From: Scedosporium boydii
Taxonomy: Eukaryota > Ascomycota > Sordariomycetes > Microascales > Microascaceae
Reading direction: 5' to 3'
DNA length: 36,359 nucleotides
Assembly: GCA_002221725.1 (NCBI GenBank)
Contig: NJFT01000316.1
Coordinates: 1-36,359 of the forward strand
The notes under the pieces are model-generated. The model worked only from the letters and a program-made list of their open reading frames with translations. It searched no databases and had not been told where the DNA came from. Positions 1 to 10,314 of the stretch are shown here, piece by piece (within the stretch, counting starts at the first letter, position 1; every line of letters starts with the position of its first letter). Position numbers and translations under genes: made by a program.

Positions 1-444
1 ATTTAAGCATTGGTGTCGACATCCTCTTCTGACTTTTTTTTTTTTTTTTTTCCCCTCCCCGCACAGAGTCGGGAAATGGTTGTGGATAATGGCGACGACC
101 TCATTTATCCAATACTGCAATTAAACGAGCTATGTATCCATAGAACAGGATTCTTGGCCGACAGTGCTAGAGGATGTTTATAATCCCAAGTCCTACCTCA
201 CCTAGATATCAAGAGGATGAACCACCCTGACACAATACCACATTTAGCTCGCGCCCATGCCCGTGCCGTTTCAATCTCCGCCACCGATATTGATCCGCGT
301 CCGAGCTTTCCATCATGACTAACTGCTCTAGTAGGACAGAAGGGCCTGGAAAAAGCACAAGGCCACGACAACGGTAGCCAGCACACCTGAAGCGAGTAGT
401 GATAACGGCTCGCCTACTACCCCGTATTACTACGATGAAGGCGA
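1..444. other. Window edge / intergenic, no gene seen
   Basis: I see no supported gene here. The only notable feature is a low-complexity pyrimidine tract (poly-T followed by C-rich bases) at about 36-60. The short minus-strand frame at 198-386 has no recognisable content. Confidence 0.5.
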
Positions 445-2130
445 ATGCATCAACGCGATAAGGGATTGGCGTTGCCCCGCTCCCTAAGGGACCCCGAATC
501 AGAGAATCATGGGCCTTGGGACATAATGTCTACAGTGAGGGGCGACCGGCACTCGCTGGACTTCGCCATGGACCCCAGAGTTATCGAGCTCTGTGCGAGT
601 CGCGAACATCCCGAACTCACCCGTGCCAGAAACGCCCGGCTGATAATGAGTGACATTATCCCAGATTTTGACATGGACCATCTGGGGGATATTCCATACT
701 GCATTTGGTACCCCGATGTCGCTAAGGTTGATACGTATCGTGAACTTGCAATGTCCAACACTGTCCGCTATCGTGTCATGGACGACTACACACTCTCGAT
801 TCATCTCCAGAACCCCATATGCCCCGCATTTCTTAACGCAGATACAATTACGGTGTCGTTTCTTACTAGACCGGTTTACTTGCATAATCACCCGGACATT
901 GAAGCGTTGACGATCACCGAGGACAATAACCTCACTGGCTATGAGGAAGGAGTAGACTTCATTCCTATTTCTCCCGAATCGGCTGACGTTAAACTCTTAT
1001 ACTCGCCTTTACCAACAGACCTTCCCGAATTTACTGTGGGTAAAGATCTGTTGATTTTGACGGCAGCTTACGAGGGGAACGTGGATCGTTACGTTCGGCT
1101 GAGGCGCCCGTTTTGGATAGAGAGGGAGTTGGAGTGTGTTGTCCGCGGCACCTACCACAATACGAGCTTCGCTAAATGGTGGGTGGAAGAGGTCGAACGG
1201 AGCCGGCCATACCAGGGTCGACCACCTCTGAGAGGTCAGCGTATATCCGATCGGCGATTGCGGCTAGGTTCATAATGCTCAATAACCCGACATACGCCCT
1301 GGAGCTGGACAAGTCACCCCTGCCCGCAATGTTCTAGTATCCGATCGGGCCGAATTCTCTGACCCTTGAGCTTTTGGCTAAAAGACGGCCCGAGATGACT
1401 CATTGGATCCTCCAGGCTTGTATTGCTTTGGATTACAGGACACTATACGATGAACTGAAACACCTAGATGGGCCACATGTACACCTTTGGCAACAGGCAA
1501 AACTATCTTTCAATCCGTATTACCACATGGACATGGAAGAAATGGCCCAGAAGCGGGGTGTTTCTATCGAAAGCTGTAACCAGCCGATATACGATGAAGG
1601 CTGTTACGTTAGCAACATGGATCACGCGCTAGACTTCGAGTCATCAGCTGCCTTATTGATTCCGTGGCCAGATGAGGAATGGATTACGCCTGAGCGACGA
1701 TTTGGGCCTTATAACGGTGTCAGGGTCGGCATTGGAATGGCAATGCTCGAACTCTTTGTGACGACCCCCGAGCCTATGAAATGGATGATAATGAAGTGTG
1801 AGGAGCCTCTTGACTTCGACTCGGCTATGGAGTTGCATCGGGAACTGAAGGAGGAAGCTGAGAAAGAGGTGGAGGTGGAGGTAGAGGTGGAAAAAAGGAA
1901 AGAAGAGACAGATGTAGAAGAATCTGAACAGGGAGAGTAGAAGGAGACGTGGCTTGAAGAAGAGGAATTTGCGGAAAAGGAGGAACTCCGGGAACAACGA
2001 AAAAAGGAGACAGCGAAATAAGATGGGGGAGTTGTCCCTATCGAGTGAGGAGAGGCGAGCAAGGAGTCGGTTGCAAGCAAAGAAGAGGGATAAGAAATTA
2101 AGGGCCAGAAATATGAAGAGTGAAGAATAA
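445..2130 (+). pseudogene. Broken gene of an uncharacterised fungal protein family
   Basis: I do not recognise a function. The first frame (ATG at 445, open to 1275) contains the segment DIPYCIWYPDVAKVDTYREL and the motif ARNARLIM. From about 1236 the other frame reads AIAARFIMLNNP, which resembles that motif and flows into a long open frame (about 1374-1937) rich in acidic residues and ending in a Glu/Val/Lys repeat. Joining them needs a frame change at about 1200-1235 and passage through TAG at 1335-1337, where flanking codons read naturally on both sides. TAG at 1938-1940 is followed in the same frame by a further charged stretch to 2021, and a basic tail can be read in another frame to 2130. 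One intron (about 1192-1337) would remove the first lesions but has a poor donor and would discard coding-looking sequence. A pseudogene is more likely than a misread gene. The true start could also be the Met at 529 or 565. Confidence 0.5.
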
Positions 2131-2164
2131 ATGGTGCTACCATGGATGGTGCTACCATGGATGG
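2131..2164. repeat. 15-bp perfect tandem duplication
   Basis: The 15-bp unit atggtgctaccatgg occurs twice in direct succession (2131-2145, 2146-2160), followed by a partial third copy (2161-2164). Each unit is itself nearly palindromic (ATGGT...ACCAT). Confidence 0.9.
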
Positions 2165-3428
2165 TTTTGCTTTAAAAAGTCTTCTTTAGCAATGTAGATA
2201 TGGTTCCTGTTAGAGGAGAGAATTAGGATCGCTGAAGCTTCACTTGAAATTACATACATGTAAGAAGAGCTGTAAAATGTAGTTCATGAACTGCTTTTTA
2301 GAAAGAGAGGGCACAGTATGGCTGGAAAATGTCTTAGGTGACCTTTGGGGGCATCAATGGAGTAGAAGGTATGCAAGAGGCTCTTCACCTCATTCAGTGG
2401 CTGAGGGTCTGTTCACTACTGCTGAGGTTTAAGCAGGTCTGTATCTGCCTCTGATATTTACAAAGTCCCCTTCGTCCTCGACGCCCCTGCCCCTGTCAAT
2501 GTGTAATGTGGCTCACGGTGGCCAGTTCAAGGCCCGAATGGCCTGACCAGTTAATTTTTCACAAAGACGGCCCAGAGCCTGTTCGAGGATATCTTTCTGA
2601 TAGCCCGAGGGTTGAATCAGTTCTCCAAGGTCTATTAGTGTGTGGGTCGGCAATTTGGCGTCTTATCGGTTTCCCCCACGATTGCCTAGTTGTACGGGGT
2701 GAAGCCTCGTCATGCTCCTCAACCGTCGAGGATACCTCAAGGGCGGGAGCATCTCCAAGGAGGGAAAGTTGAGGAAAAGTCCAGGAAAAGTTGTCTCCAC
2801 GCCACTAGGACACGTATACCCAGCTTAGTCTCTTCTCTCTGTTCGCTCTAGATTTGCCTACCTTGTTCTCAGCATCTAGAAGCGGCACTGCACTTCTCGC
2901 TTTGACGGCCCCCGGTGATGGAACCCGATGACGGCGAAAAGCCGATACTGCTCGAATATGAGGACTGGAAAATGGACCCTGTCTGCTTGTAAATACGTAT
3001 AGTCTCAGATCTGGTGCAACTTCTGCCAGTTAACCTATGAACTTATACCGGACCGTGACTATTCCAGTGACTACCATTGTCATGCCCAACATTACATCCG
3101 GGTCACACACACGAAGGAGTTGGACAGGCGCAAAAGTTGAAGTTTTTTCCGTTATCGATAACAAAAAATGTGGAGACATTGTGGATCCTTAGTCACGAGT
3201 CTATGGAAGTGAAATTAGACGCTCAAAGAGGTTGAATGGCTTAGTTTTGATTCTTAGATTTGCCTTCTTCCCCGCTTGAGCTGCAGTGAAGTTGATCGTA
3301 AAGAATCTTCTCGCCATCGTCGCGACAACATAAATCAATCGCCTGATATCTTCGATTTTAACCCCGTTTTAGAGTACATAGCAGCATCTATCCCGTAGCA
3401 GAAAAGTCTTCCACTTTCACCATTCACC
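2165..3428. other. Gene-poor spacer upstream of the GST gene
   Basis: I see no convincing gene. A plus frame at 2506-2772 is open but has no recognisable motif. The end of the spacer is presumably the promoter of the GST gene at 3429; it contains a GATA palindrome listed separately. Confidence 0.4.
3151..3162. promoter_or_regulatory. Palindromic double GATA motif
   Basis: The perfect 12-bp palindrome GTTATCGATAAC lies about 270 bp upstream of the GST start codon and contains two inverted GATA cores. GATA factors such as AreA, NreA and SreA are known in filamentous fungi. Use of this site is inference. Confidence 0.3.
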
Positions 3429-4268
3429 ATGCCGTCGACCTCAGGCCCATCCTCCACGATCGTCTTCTATGACATCGCCATGCGTCCCCCAACGGAGAAA
3501 ACCTGCTGCTCGCCAAACCCCTGGAAAACCCGGCTGGCACTCAACTTCAAAGGTCTTCCATACTCGACTTCGTGGGTGCCCTTGCCCGACGTTGCAAAAG
3601 TCCGCCGTAGTCTCAAGGTACCAGCCTGTCGCAAGTTCGCTGATGGGACCGACTTCTTCACCCTGCCTATTATCGAGGACCCCGCTACTAAGTCCTTTGT
3701 CGGGGACTCCTTCGATATCGCGGTCTACCTCCAGAAAACGTATCCTAACTCGGGCGCGGGCGACCTTTTCCCCCCTCAGACGCTCAACTACGTCGTCCCG
3801 CATGGCTTTGCAATGCTCATACCATTGTCGGAGTGCCGCGGCGGTGAGTATCCTGAATACTCCAAGTTCAATGTCAATGTCGACGCCACCTTCACCGCAT
3901 ATGTACAGCTTTCGACCCATGGATTTCCATTCGATCCAGCCACTGCTGAGATCAGTAAGGCGGAATTTGTCCGGCGCGCGGGTGCTACCTGCTGGGACGA
4001 CTTTGCATTGGTTGGCGAGAAGCGAGACAAACTGAAGGATTCGTTCCGGAATACGCTAGGTGGTTTGGCTGAGCTATTCTTGAGGGATGCTAGTGGTCCG
4101 TTTATACTCGGGACAAGGGCTAGCTATGCAGACATGATCGTTGGTGCGTGGCTGCGGATGATGCGCGTGACCCTACCGGAAAGCGAATGGGGAGAGCTGG
4201 CAAGCTGGCACAAGGGTGTTTTTGGGCGATTGCATGATGCGTTGGAGGTATATGCAGAGGTGAAGTAG
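3429..4268 (+). CDS. Glutathione S-transferase family protein
   Basis: Predicted cytosolic glutathione transferase, 279 aa, single exon. The N-terminal thioredoxin-like fold begins IVFYDIAMRP and has the CCSPNPWKTRLALNFKG segment (residues 26-42) typical of a fungal group of GSTs related to beta-etherase LigE and the ustiloxin-cluster enzyme UstS. A cis-Pro region (FFTLPII, Pro80) precedes the glutathione gamma-glutamyl site DS (93-94) in GDSFDIAVYL. The C-terminal helical domain has RASYADMIVGAWLRMM, a usual GST helix-6 region. The ATG at 3429 has an adenine at -3 and is the first Met of the open frame. Such GSTs conjugate glutathione to electrophiles or serve in secondary metabolism; the substrate cannot be read from sequence. 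No linked biosynthetic gene is adjacent apart from the MFS transporter 1.2 kb downstream. Confidence 0.88.
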   Translation: MPSTSGPSSTIVFYDIAMRPPTEKTCCSPNPWKTRLALNFKGLPYSTSWVPLPDVAKVRRSLKVPACRKFADGTDFFTLPIIEDPATKSFVGDSFDIAVYLQKTYPNSGAGDLFPPQTLNYVVPHGFAMLIPLSECRGGEYPEYSKFNVNVDATFTAYVQLSTHGFPFDPATAEISKAEFVRRAGATCWDDFALVGEKRDKLKDSFRNTLGGLAELFLRDASGPFILGTRASYADMIVGAWLRMMRVTLPESEWGELASWHKGVFGRLHDALEVYAEVK

Positions 4269-5503
4269 GGTGCTTGGTCAAAGAAAAGGAGCCTTAGCTA
4301 TAACCAGGAAGGCAACTGGACGACGAAGGTTCAACTTATCGATAGCGAAGATGCGAAATAAATTGTCGAACGATATCTAAGCTCAAAGTGTCACGTTGAC
4401 CTACTCACGGCTTGGCTGAATGACAGCAAAAAGATGCTCCAAGTGTCCAGGCCAGCGTCACTTGGAATAAGCAGCCTTGTTTATCAGCTGCCCTTACGCA
4501 AAGACAGCGTTAACGTGACTGCGTATGATGAATAACGTTGTTGGAGATATCCCTTCTGCATTGATCTTTTGGGCAGCAAGGACAGGTCTTCGCCCACACG
4601 CTCACTCCAATTTTGCTTTCTTTGTCTCCGAGGAACCAACCATCACAACTCACGAGAACCGCTGTGATCCAAAGATAGCAAATGCAAGGGACGATAGTGC
4701 AAGGGGCAGCAGTGCAAGGGGAAGCAGTGTAAGGGACAATATCTATTTCACTTTCAGCTTCTTGACGCTCCCATGACTATGACTCACGTCAAACAAATGT
4801 TTCAAAAACAGCCTTCAGAACACCTCGACAATCACAATATAACCGACGACGTCAACGTTCGGCCGTTAATAGTCGCAAAATAGTTAATCCACTTGCATCC
4901 TCATCCTCTTAATCACCGACAAGCTCAGGACACTGCCTTTGACGTATCGATGACCTCGACAGTCCAATTGTATGTTGCGGGCAACGGCAATGGACAAGGT
5001 TAGCGCGTGGGGTAAATCTATTAACTCCGGCGGGGGCGGAAGTAAGCCCGCGATGATACCTCGGCAATCTGTCTCGGCAAGGGACCCTGTGCGTGTCGCG
5101 GCGGTCGTTCTCGGCCGAAAATCATTTCCAGTCGAGGTATCTCGGACGACTGATCACTATGGTGGAAAGGGATTTCAATGCGGGATACTATCATATTGGC
5201 AAGGCATATTCTATTCCTGCTTCTGCCCCCAAGTCGACGACCCAATCTTTGAGGAGGCAGGGCGCGGACGACATCAATGATGCCTTTCTCACCTTCTGCT
5301 CCACAGATATATATATATGACAGGGGTCCGTCACGGCCGAAGTCTGTTCGGGCTAAGTATTTGGAGAATGCGCTAGCGTCGGCGGGCATCTACTGATTAC
5401 TCAACGCTACGGAACTTTTCCCGATTTTCGTTCTTTTACTCATTCAATTTTTCCTGTTCTTGTTTTCCCTTTTACCCGTCGCTTCGCTCCTGACGTCGTG
5501 AAC
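4269..5503. other. Intergenic, GST to MFS transporter
   Basis: I see no convincing gene. It contains a degenerate 15-bp tandem repeat (listed separately), a short TA-repeat near 5308-5319, and the pyrimidine-rich leader just before the MFS start that is common in fungal promoters. Open frames around 4972-5389 overlap each other and have no motifs. Confidence 0.45.
4684..4740. repeat. Degenerate 15-bp tandem repeat, about 4 copies
   Basis: Consecutive 15-bp units begin at 4684, 4699, 4714 and 4729. The consensus is gcaaggggcagcagt, with substitutions between copies; the last copy is partial and diverged. Confidence 0.8.
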
Positions 5504-6940
5504 ATGTTCCGCCAGGAAAAAGGCAAGCGAAACTCCGATGTGGAAAGTGAACATACACAGGTAGCCGCCGTATCCGGCGAGCTTTTGGAGAACTCACCTG
5601 AACCCGGCAAAAAGGGTGACGAACCCCCGAACGGCGGATACGGATGGGTTTGCGCTATCAGTTGCGCCATCGTCAATGCACACACCTGGGGCCTCAATTC
5701 GAGTTATGGTGTCTTCCTTGCCCACTACCTTCGAACAGACACCTACCCGGGAGCGACCTCTCTGGAGTTCGCCTTCATCGGGTCTCTCAGCATCGCCTGC
5801 GCGCTCCTCATCTCCCCAATCGCCACCGTTGCAGTCGGCAAAGTCGGCACAAAACCCACCCTTTTCCTTGGCGTCATCCTCGAAACTGCAAGTCTCATCT
5901 GCGCAAGCTTGGCCAAGAAAATATGGCATCTCTTCCTTACCCAGGGCATTCTCTTCGGCCTCGGTATGGGCTTCATCTTCGTCCCTAGTGTCGCCATCGT
6001 GCCGCAATGGTTTACGACCCGCAGATCCTTGGCCAACGGGGTGGCGGCAGCGGGATCGGGATTGGGCGGTCTCGTCTACTCCCTCGCCAGCGGAGCCATG
6101 ATTGAAAACCTAGGCGTCCAATGGGCCTACAGGATTCTCGGTATAATCGTTTTCGTGGTAAACGTCATCTGCACCATCTTAATAAAAGATCGCAACAAGA
6201 TTATCGGCTCCCGCCAGGCGCCGTTCGACACCGCTCTTTTCAAGCGAACGGAATACATTCTTCTCCTCGGTTACGGGTGGTTCAGCATGCTTGGCTACGT
6301 CGTGCTCATATTCAGCCTGGCAAACTACGCCAACAGCATCGGGCTGTCTTCTGCCCATGCCTCGCTAGCAAGCGCCATATTCAACTTGGGCCAAGGCCTG
6401 GGTCGCCCCTTCATCGGCTATTTCAGTGACAGGACGGGCCGTATCAACATGGCCTGCCTGACGACGTTTATGGCAGCGGCCTTCGTATTTGCCATTTGGG
6501 TTCCCGCCAAAAACCTGGGCGTGTTGCTATTGTTCACCGTCGTTGGAGGCGCCGTGGGAGGCACGTATTGGGCCACTGTCGGACCTGTCACGGCTGAGGT
6601 TGTCGGCTTGCGCGATGTTCCAGCGGCGCTCAACCTCACGTGGCTCATCATTGCCCTCCCGTGCGCTTTCAGTGAGCCGATAGCGCTTGAGATCGTTGCC
6701 GGCACGAATAAATACATCGGAGCTCAACTTTTCACCGGCTTCATGTATATTGTTGCCGGGTTGTCCCTGTTTATCTTGCGCGGGTGGAAGATTGAAGAAG
6801 TTGCGGCAGTCGTCCGGACCACAGCGCCAGAACGTGCCGAGACCGCGAGATCCGAAGAGATCCGAAGTGGCCACCACCCGGTCGAACGAATTTCGTGGGA
6901 GAGAATACTGGCCAAATGCTGGAGGCCATCCCGTGTCTGA
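5504..6940 (+). CDS. MFS transporter, monocarboxylate-permease (MCT) type
   Basis: Twelve-helix major facilitator, 478 aa from the ATG at 5504 (the frame extends to a GTG at 5498, but ATG is the plausible start). A hydrophilic N-terminus leads into PPNGGYGWVCAISCAIVNAH (residues 41-60), the hallmark of fungal MCT/SLC16-like permeases. Hydrophobic segments continue through LEFAFIGSLSIACALLISPI, FGLGMGFIFVPSVAIVPQWF, the central loop with RQAPFDTALFKRTEYILLLGY, and the second bundle with GQGLGRPFIGYFSDRTGRIN, a recognisable RP..GxxSDRxGR motif between helices 8 and 9. The tail is charged and cytosolic. The gene appears intronless. Relatives carry short carboxylates or export/import secondary metabolites; the substrate here is unknown. 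It may work with the upstream GST, but that is inference from position only. Confidence 0.92.
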   Translation: MFRQEKGKRNSDVESEHTQVAAVSGELLENSPEPGKKGDEPPNGGYGWVCAISCAIVNAHTWGLNSSYGVFLAHYLRTDTYPGATSLEFAFIGSLSIACALLISPIATVAVGKVGTKPTLFLGVILETASLICASLAKKIWHLFLTQGILFGLGMGFIFVPSVAIVPQWFTTRRSLANGVAAAGSGLGGLVYSLASGAMIENLGVQWAYRILGIIVFVVNVICTILIKDRNKIIGSRQAPFDTALFKRTEYILLLGYGWFSMLGYVVLIFSLANYANSIGLSSAHASLASAIFNLGQGLGRPFIGYFSDRTGRINMACLTTFMAAAFVFAIWVPAKNLGVLLLFTVVGGAVGGTYWATVGPVTAEVVGLRDVPAALNLTWLIIALPCAFSEPIALEIVAGTNKYIGAQLFTGFMYIVAGLSLFILRGWKIEEVAAVVRTTAPERAETARSEEIRSGHHPVERISWERILAKCWRPSRV

Positions 6941-7433
6941 TTGCGAGCGAGCCTAGCCTGGGGAGCTCGGAGCGTAGGAACAACCCCTTGTCGGCGTAGG
7001 ATAACCACTAGTGTCCCGACACGAGATCTAAAGAGTGTTTGAAAAGCGCTACATGGTGTTCAAAGAACGATAATATATCCTTCGTTCCAATGCTAGTTTA
7101 TACTGCCTTTCCCCAGGACTGAACCGGGGCCGACAGCGTTGAAAATTCCAAGAAGAGTCCGGGGAGATGACTTCTCTGGAGTATTTTATGAGAGGAACGT
7201 AGGAAAACAAGAGACCAGAAAAACGGGTCCGAAGACAGATAAACAGGCAGTAATATCACTGAATGACCCGTTTGCCGCCTTGCAATTATCCGAGTAACAC
7301 GTCAAGTTAATAACATGAAGCTAACCCTGGTAATCTTTTCTGTCAAAATAATCAAATCATACCTATTCGAAGGCCGGATGACCGATGGTTCCGTCTAGGA
7401 CAACGATCAATACTCGTCCTCAATACCAAAGCA
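6941..7433. other. Intergenic, no gene seen
   Basis: This holds the presumed 3' end of the MFS transporter gene and the promoter of the next gene. I see no coding motifs or structured RNA. Confidence 0.5.
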
Positions 7434-8165
7434 ATGGGAAGGGAGCGTGAAATTCAGCCTTCGCAAAAGTACCAGTGCGGTTGGCACGCTTCATTTGCTC
7501 CCCCCGCCCCTCAAAGAAGGATGGCAAAGCCACTAATAGCCACAGCCAGAATGACTCCAGAAGAGATAATCAAACTCTCGGCCCCCGACCCCGATCTCGA
7601 TCCCGATCCGGCTCCTGACCCCGACCCCACTCAAGAAGCCGACCCTGCAGTGCTTTCTGGTGTAGCTTCTGAGCCGGCTCCGGTGCCAGGCGATGCAGTT
7701 TCGGCTACGCCATCGCCATCTCCAGCTGGTGTGGGACAGCTCTTTCCGAAATATGAGGTAGCTACGTCGGAAGGACAGACAATGGGTAAACAAGTACTGA
7801 AAGGTATCAGGTTAATTGGCCTGGAAGCCACAGAGGTGGAATGCAGACATGCGGACAAAAATGGAAAACTTAAAACGAAGGGAGACCACTTACGCAACGA
7901 GACTGGTGGCAAATACACAAGCGCACTCATGGAAATTGGTCATTGGATCGCATGTCTTCTTCACGCTGGTGTGCATGCCATCGGAGCAACTCTCGTAACT
8001 CCTATTGGTGGTCGAAAAAAGGTCAGCACTCTTCCTGCTCTCTCATTACACCATTCTGAAGGAGAGCCGGGAGCGGACACATACGCAAATTTTGTCGTGT
8101 CTGCGGTGTTGCATTTTGAGAAGAAGCTTGGCAGGTCGTTGTCGGCGGCAACAAGGCAAGCCTGA
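7434..8165 (+). CDS. Unrecognised protein with Asp-Pro-rich segment
   Basis: I do not recognise this 243-aa open frame. The ATG at 7434 opens the frame; an in-frame Met at residue 30 (MAKPLIATARM) is an alternative start. Residues about 50-68 form a low-complexity Asp-Pro run (DPDLDPDPAPDPDP) and residues about 68-100 are Ala/Pro/Ser/Val rich, suggesting a disordered N-terminal half. The C-terminal half is more ordered, with KYTSALMEIGHWIACLLHAG as its only hydrophobic stretch. No signal peptide or Cys pattern is evident. It is more likely a real lineage-specific gene than chance because of its length and compositional structure, but it could be a fragment. Confidence 0.45.
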   Translation: MGREREIQPSQKYQCGWHASFAPPAPQRRMAKPLIATARMTPEEIIKLSAPDPDLDPDPAPDPDPTQEADPAVLSGVASEPAPVPGDAVSATPSPSPAGVGQLFPKYEVATSEGQTMGKQVLKGIRLIGLEATEVECRHADKNGKLKTKGDHLRNETGGKYTSALMEIGHWIACLLHAGVHAIGATLVTPIGGRKKVSTLPALSLHHSEGEPGADTYANFVVSAVLHFEKKLGRSLSAATRQA

Positions 8166-10314
8166 AGCCCTACTAGGACCATCGAAATCTGGATTCTCAT
8201 CGTTTTTGAGGACGTGGGGCGGTGTGTTCGAAAACGAGAACGGGATTATTCAAGATGTTTTTCTAATATCTCACCGGAGCCAGGTTGGATGATGTTCGTA
8301 TTTTATACTTTCACGAGCCGTCTCCATTTCTCTCATCTATTCACACAACACATATTCTTTCCACCCGACTGACGTGTATCGTTTCAAGATGAAGTATTTA
8401 CCTTTCCCGATTCAACCTCATCTTTCGGTCGAGAATGAAGATTGCTTTCAGTTCGATTACATGGGTGACAGACAGACCTGCTATGATTAACCGCCACATT
8501 TGGATCTACCAAGATGTTGGGTAGATGGTTGGATAGTGTACGAATCCTGAATATTAACAGCCAATCTGGTTAGCTCCGTTTTCGTGTCAACCAGTTCCTT
8601 GTCGTGGTCGTTGCTTTTTTTTAAGGATAACTCTTCAAGCTTCAGCTGGCTCCATGACGGCCCTTGGTTGGTGGCTGAGGCATTTCACCTAACAGACGGA
8701 TAGCCTCAGGGCAGCAATCACAGTCCCCAAAACAGGCCTGTTTCTTGAAGAGGAATCCTCGTAGTACTTCCTCCTGTCCCAGCTGGAGGGAGTCATTGCT
8801 CAACCGCGGAGCCATCGTGCAAATTATCATGGATCGAACTCCTCTATGAAGGATGGCTGCATCAGGTCTCACATGGGTACCCTGAAGAAGTATAGAGTAA
8901 GCTGACGTATGAGATGCCAATGGCGTCGGAAGCGAAGCAAAAGCTGCTGAAATCAAAAAAGCTGAGCTGCAGCCTGTAAATAGTAGATTATGCAAATCAC
9001 GGCTCTGAGAAGCCCCTATTATCATCCACACCCCTTCAATAGCGCAGAGCATTCAGCATCATCTGTCTGAAAAAATCAAGGCATGGATGTATGATATAGG
9101 AAAAGAAATCTCATCATCGGTGGCTATTATTATGACCCGGGAAATTCACCATGCCCAAGCCCCTATTTTACAGTACATATTCGAGGAACGAAAAATATGC
9201 CATGGCATCTTGAGAACGCATGCCAGTCAGTCAATCTGGGCCTTTTATTAGTTCAAATGGCGTGGTTAACCGAAGTAGCGAGCCTAGGAATACATCGAGG
9301 TTGTTAACCGGGCCGGAGCCTCCGATCTCCGAGGGAGTCAAAGTCATTGGGTTAGGCCGTTCCTAGTTTCCCTCATAGACCCGAACGATTGGGTACAATA
9401 TCCAGCCCTATTATACGGCAACCAGCTGCTGAGCAAGGAGCCTTCCCTGGAAACCCAGAGACAATGTTCTAGACGGTACCGCTGAATCCAATTTGAACGA
9501 CTGACCCTGGCTTGTTGAAGATGCAACCTACAGATGGGATCTCAGGAGCATGCACTTTGTCAGAGTTTGCGGGGGCAACCCGTTTGTGCTCGCCCTCCTT
9601 TTTTTTGAATTCCACCGAACGACTAGTCTAGTCCCGCGTTCGTATCGCATTATCTGGCACGCTTCGTGGCGAAGTTATGTGCATAATGGGTACTCTGGTA
9701 CCCGTTCTGGGAGGGAGTTCAGTACTTGACTGTACATTTATTTTCTTGGACGTCAATTTGAGCCGCCTGCTGCCAGACGAGTGTCGAATCGACGATCCGA
9801 GTTTCTCAAACGCATGTGGCTTCACATCGAATGGACAGCGGCATCTCTACGAGAGCGGAACCACACTTCATTTAAGATAGGATAGGAGAACAGAGTCCCT
9901 GAGGGGAATTCAAGGTTTAATCAGAAAAATACCCGGGTATAGATATCCAGAGAGCAATCTGTGCAATCTGTTCTCCTGAGTCAGGGAAACATGCTACGGA
10001 TTATTGGCAACGTCTAGGTTCTATTAGAAATCTAACTCTTTCAACTTTTCCAAATCAAGATTTAGCGCGGACAGGAACTTTATGCCTAAGCCCATTCTTC
10101 CTTGAGCATCTCACATCCTCCGCACGGAGCGGCAAATCCGATATTCCTCTTCCAGCGGAAACCTTGGCCGCTTTGTGTCGGCAGATCGAGCGGGGAAAGC
10201 ACGGTCACCCCTCCCTCGTGAAGCCAGGTCTATATTAGGCGGAGATAAGATACGACACTTGACCGGAGCGAGCATCTTTTACTCCTAAGACAGCCAATCC
10301 CTAAAGTTAATATC
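8166..10314. other. Two-kilobase gene-poor stretch
   Basis: Only one open frame of any length occurs (minus, 8642-9052, listed separately). The rest, including plus and minus frames around 9344-9880, has no recognisable motif. The last 200 bp or so should be the promoter of the FAD oxidoreductase at 10315. Confidence 0.4.
8642..9052 (-). CDS. Doubtful hypothetical ORF
   Basis: A 136-codon frame starts with ATG at 9052. I recognise nothing in it. It has a cysteine cluster (CFGDCDCCPEA) near the C-terminus and a moderately hydrophobic N-terminal part. It could be a chance frame, a small lineage-specific gene or part of a decayed gene. Confidence 0.15.
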   Translation of the reverse strand: MLCAIEGVWMIIGASQSRDLHNLLFTGCSSAFLISAAFASLPTPLASHTSAYSILLQGTHVRPDAAILHRGVRSMIICTMAPRLSNDSLQLGQEEVLRGFLFKKQACFGDCDCCPEAIRLLGEMPQPPTKGRHGAS

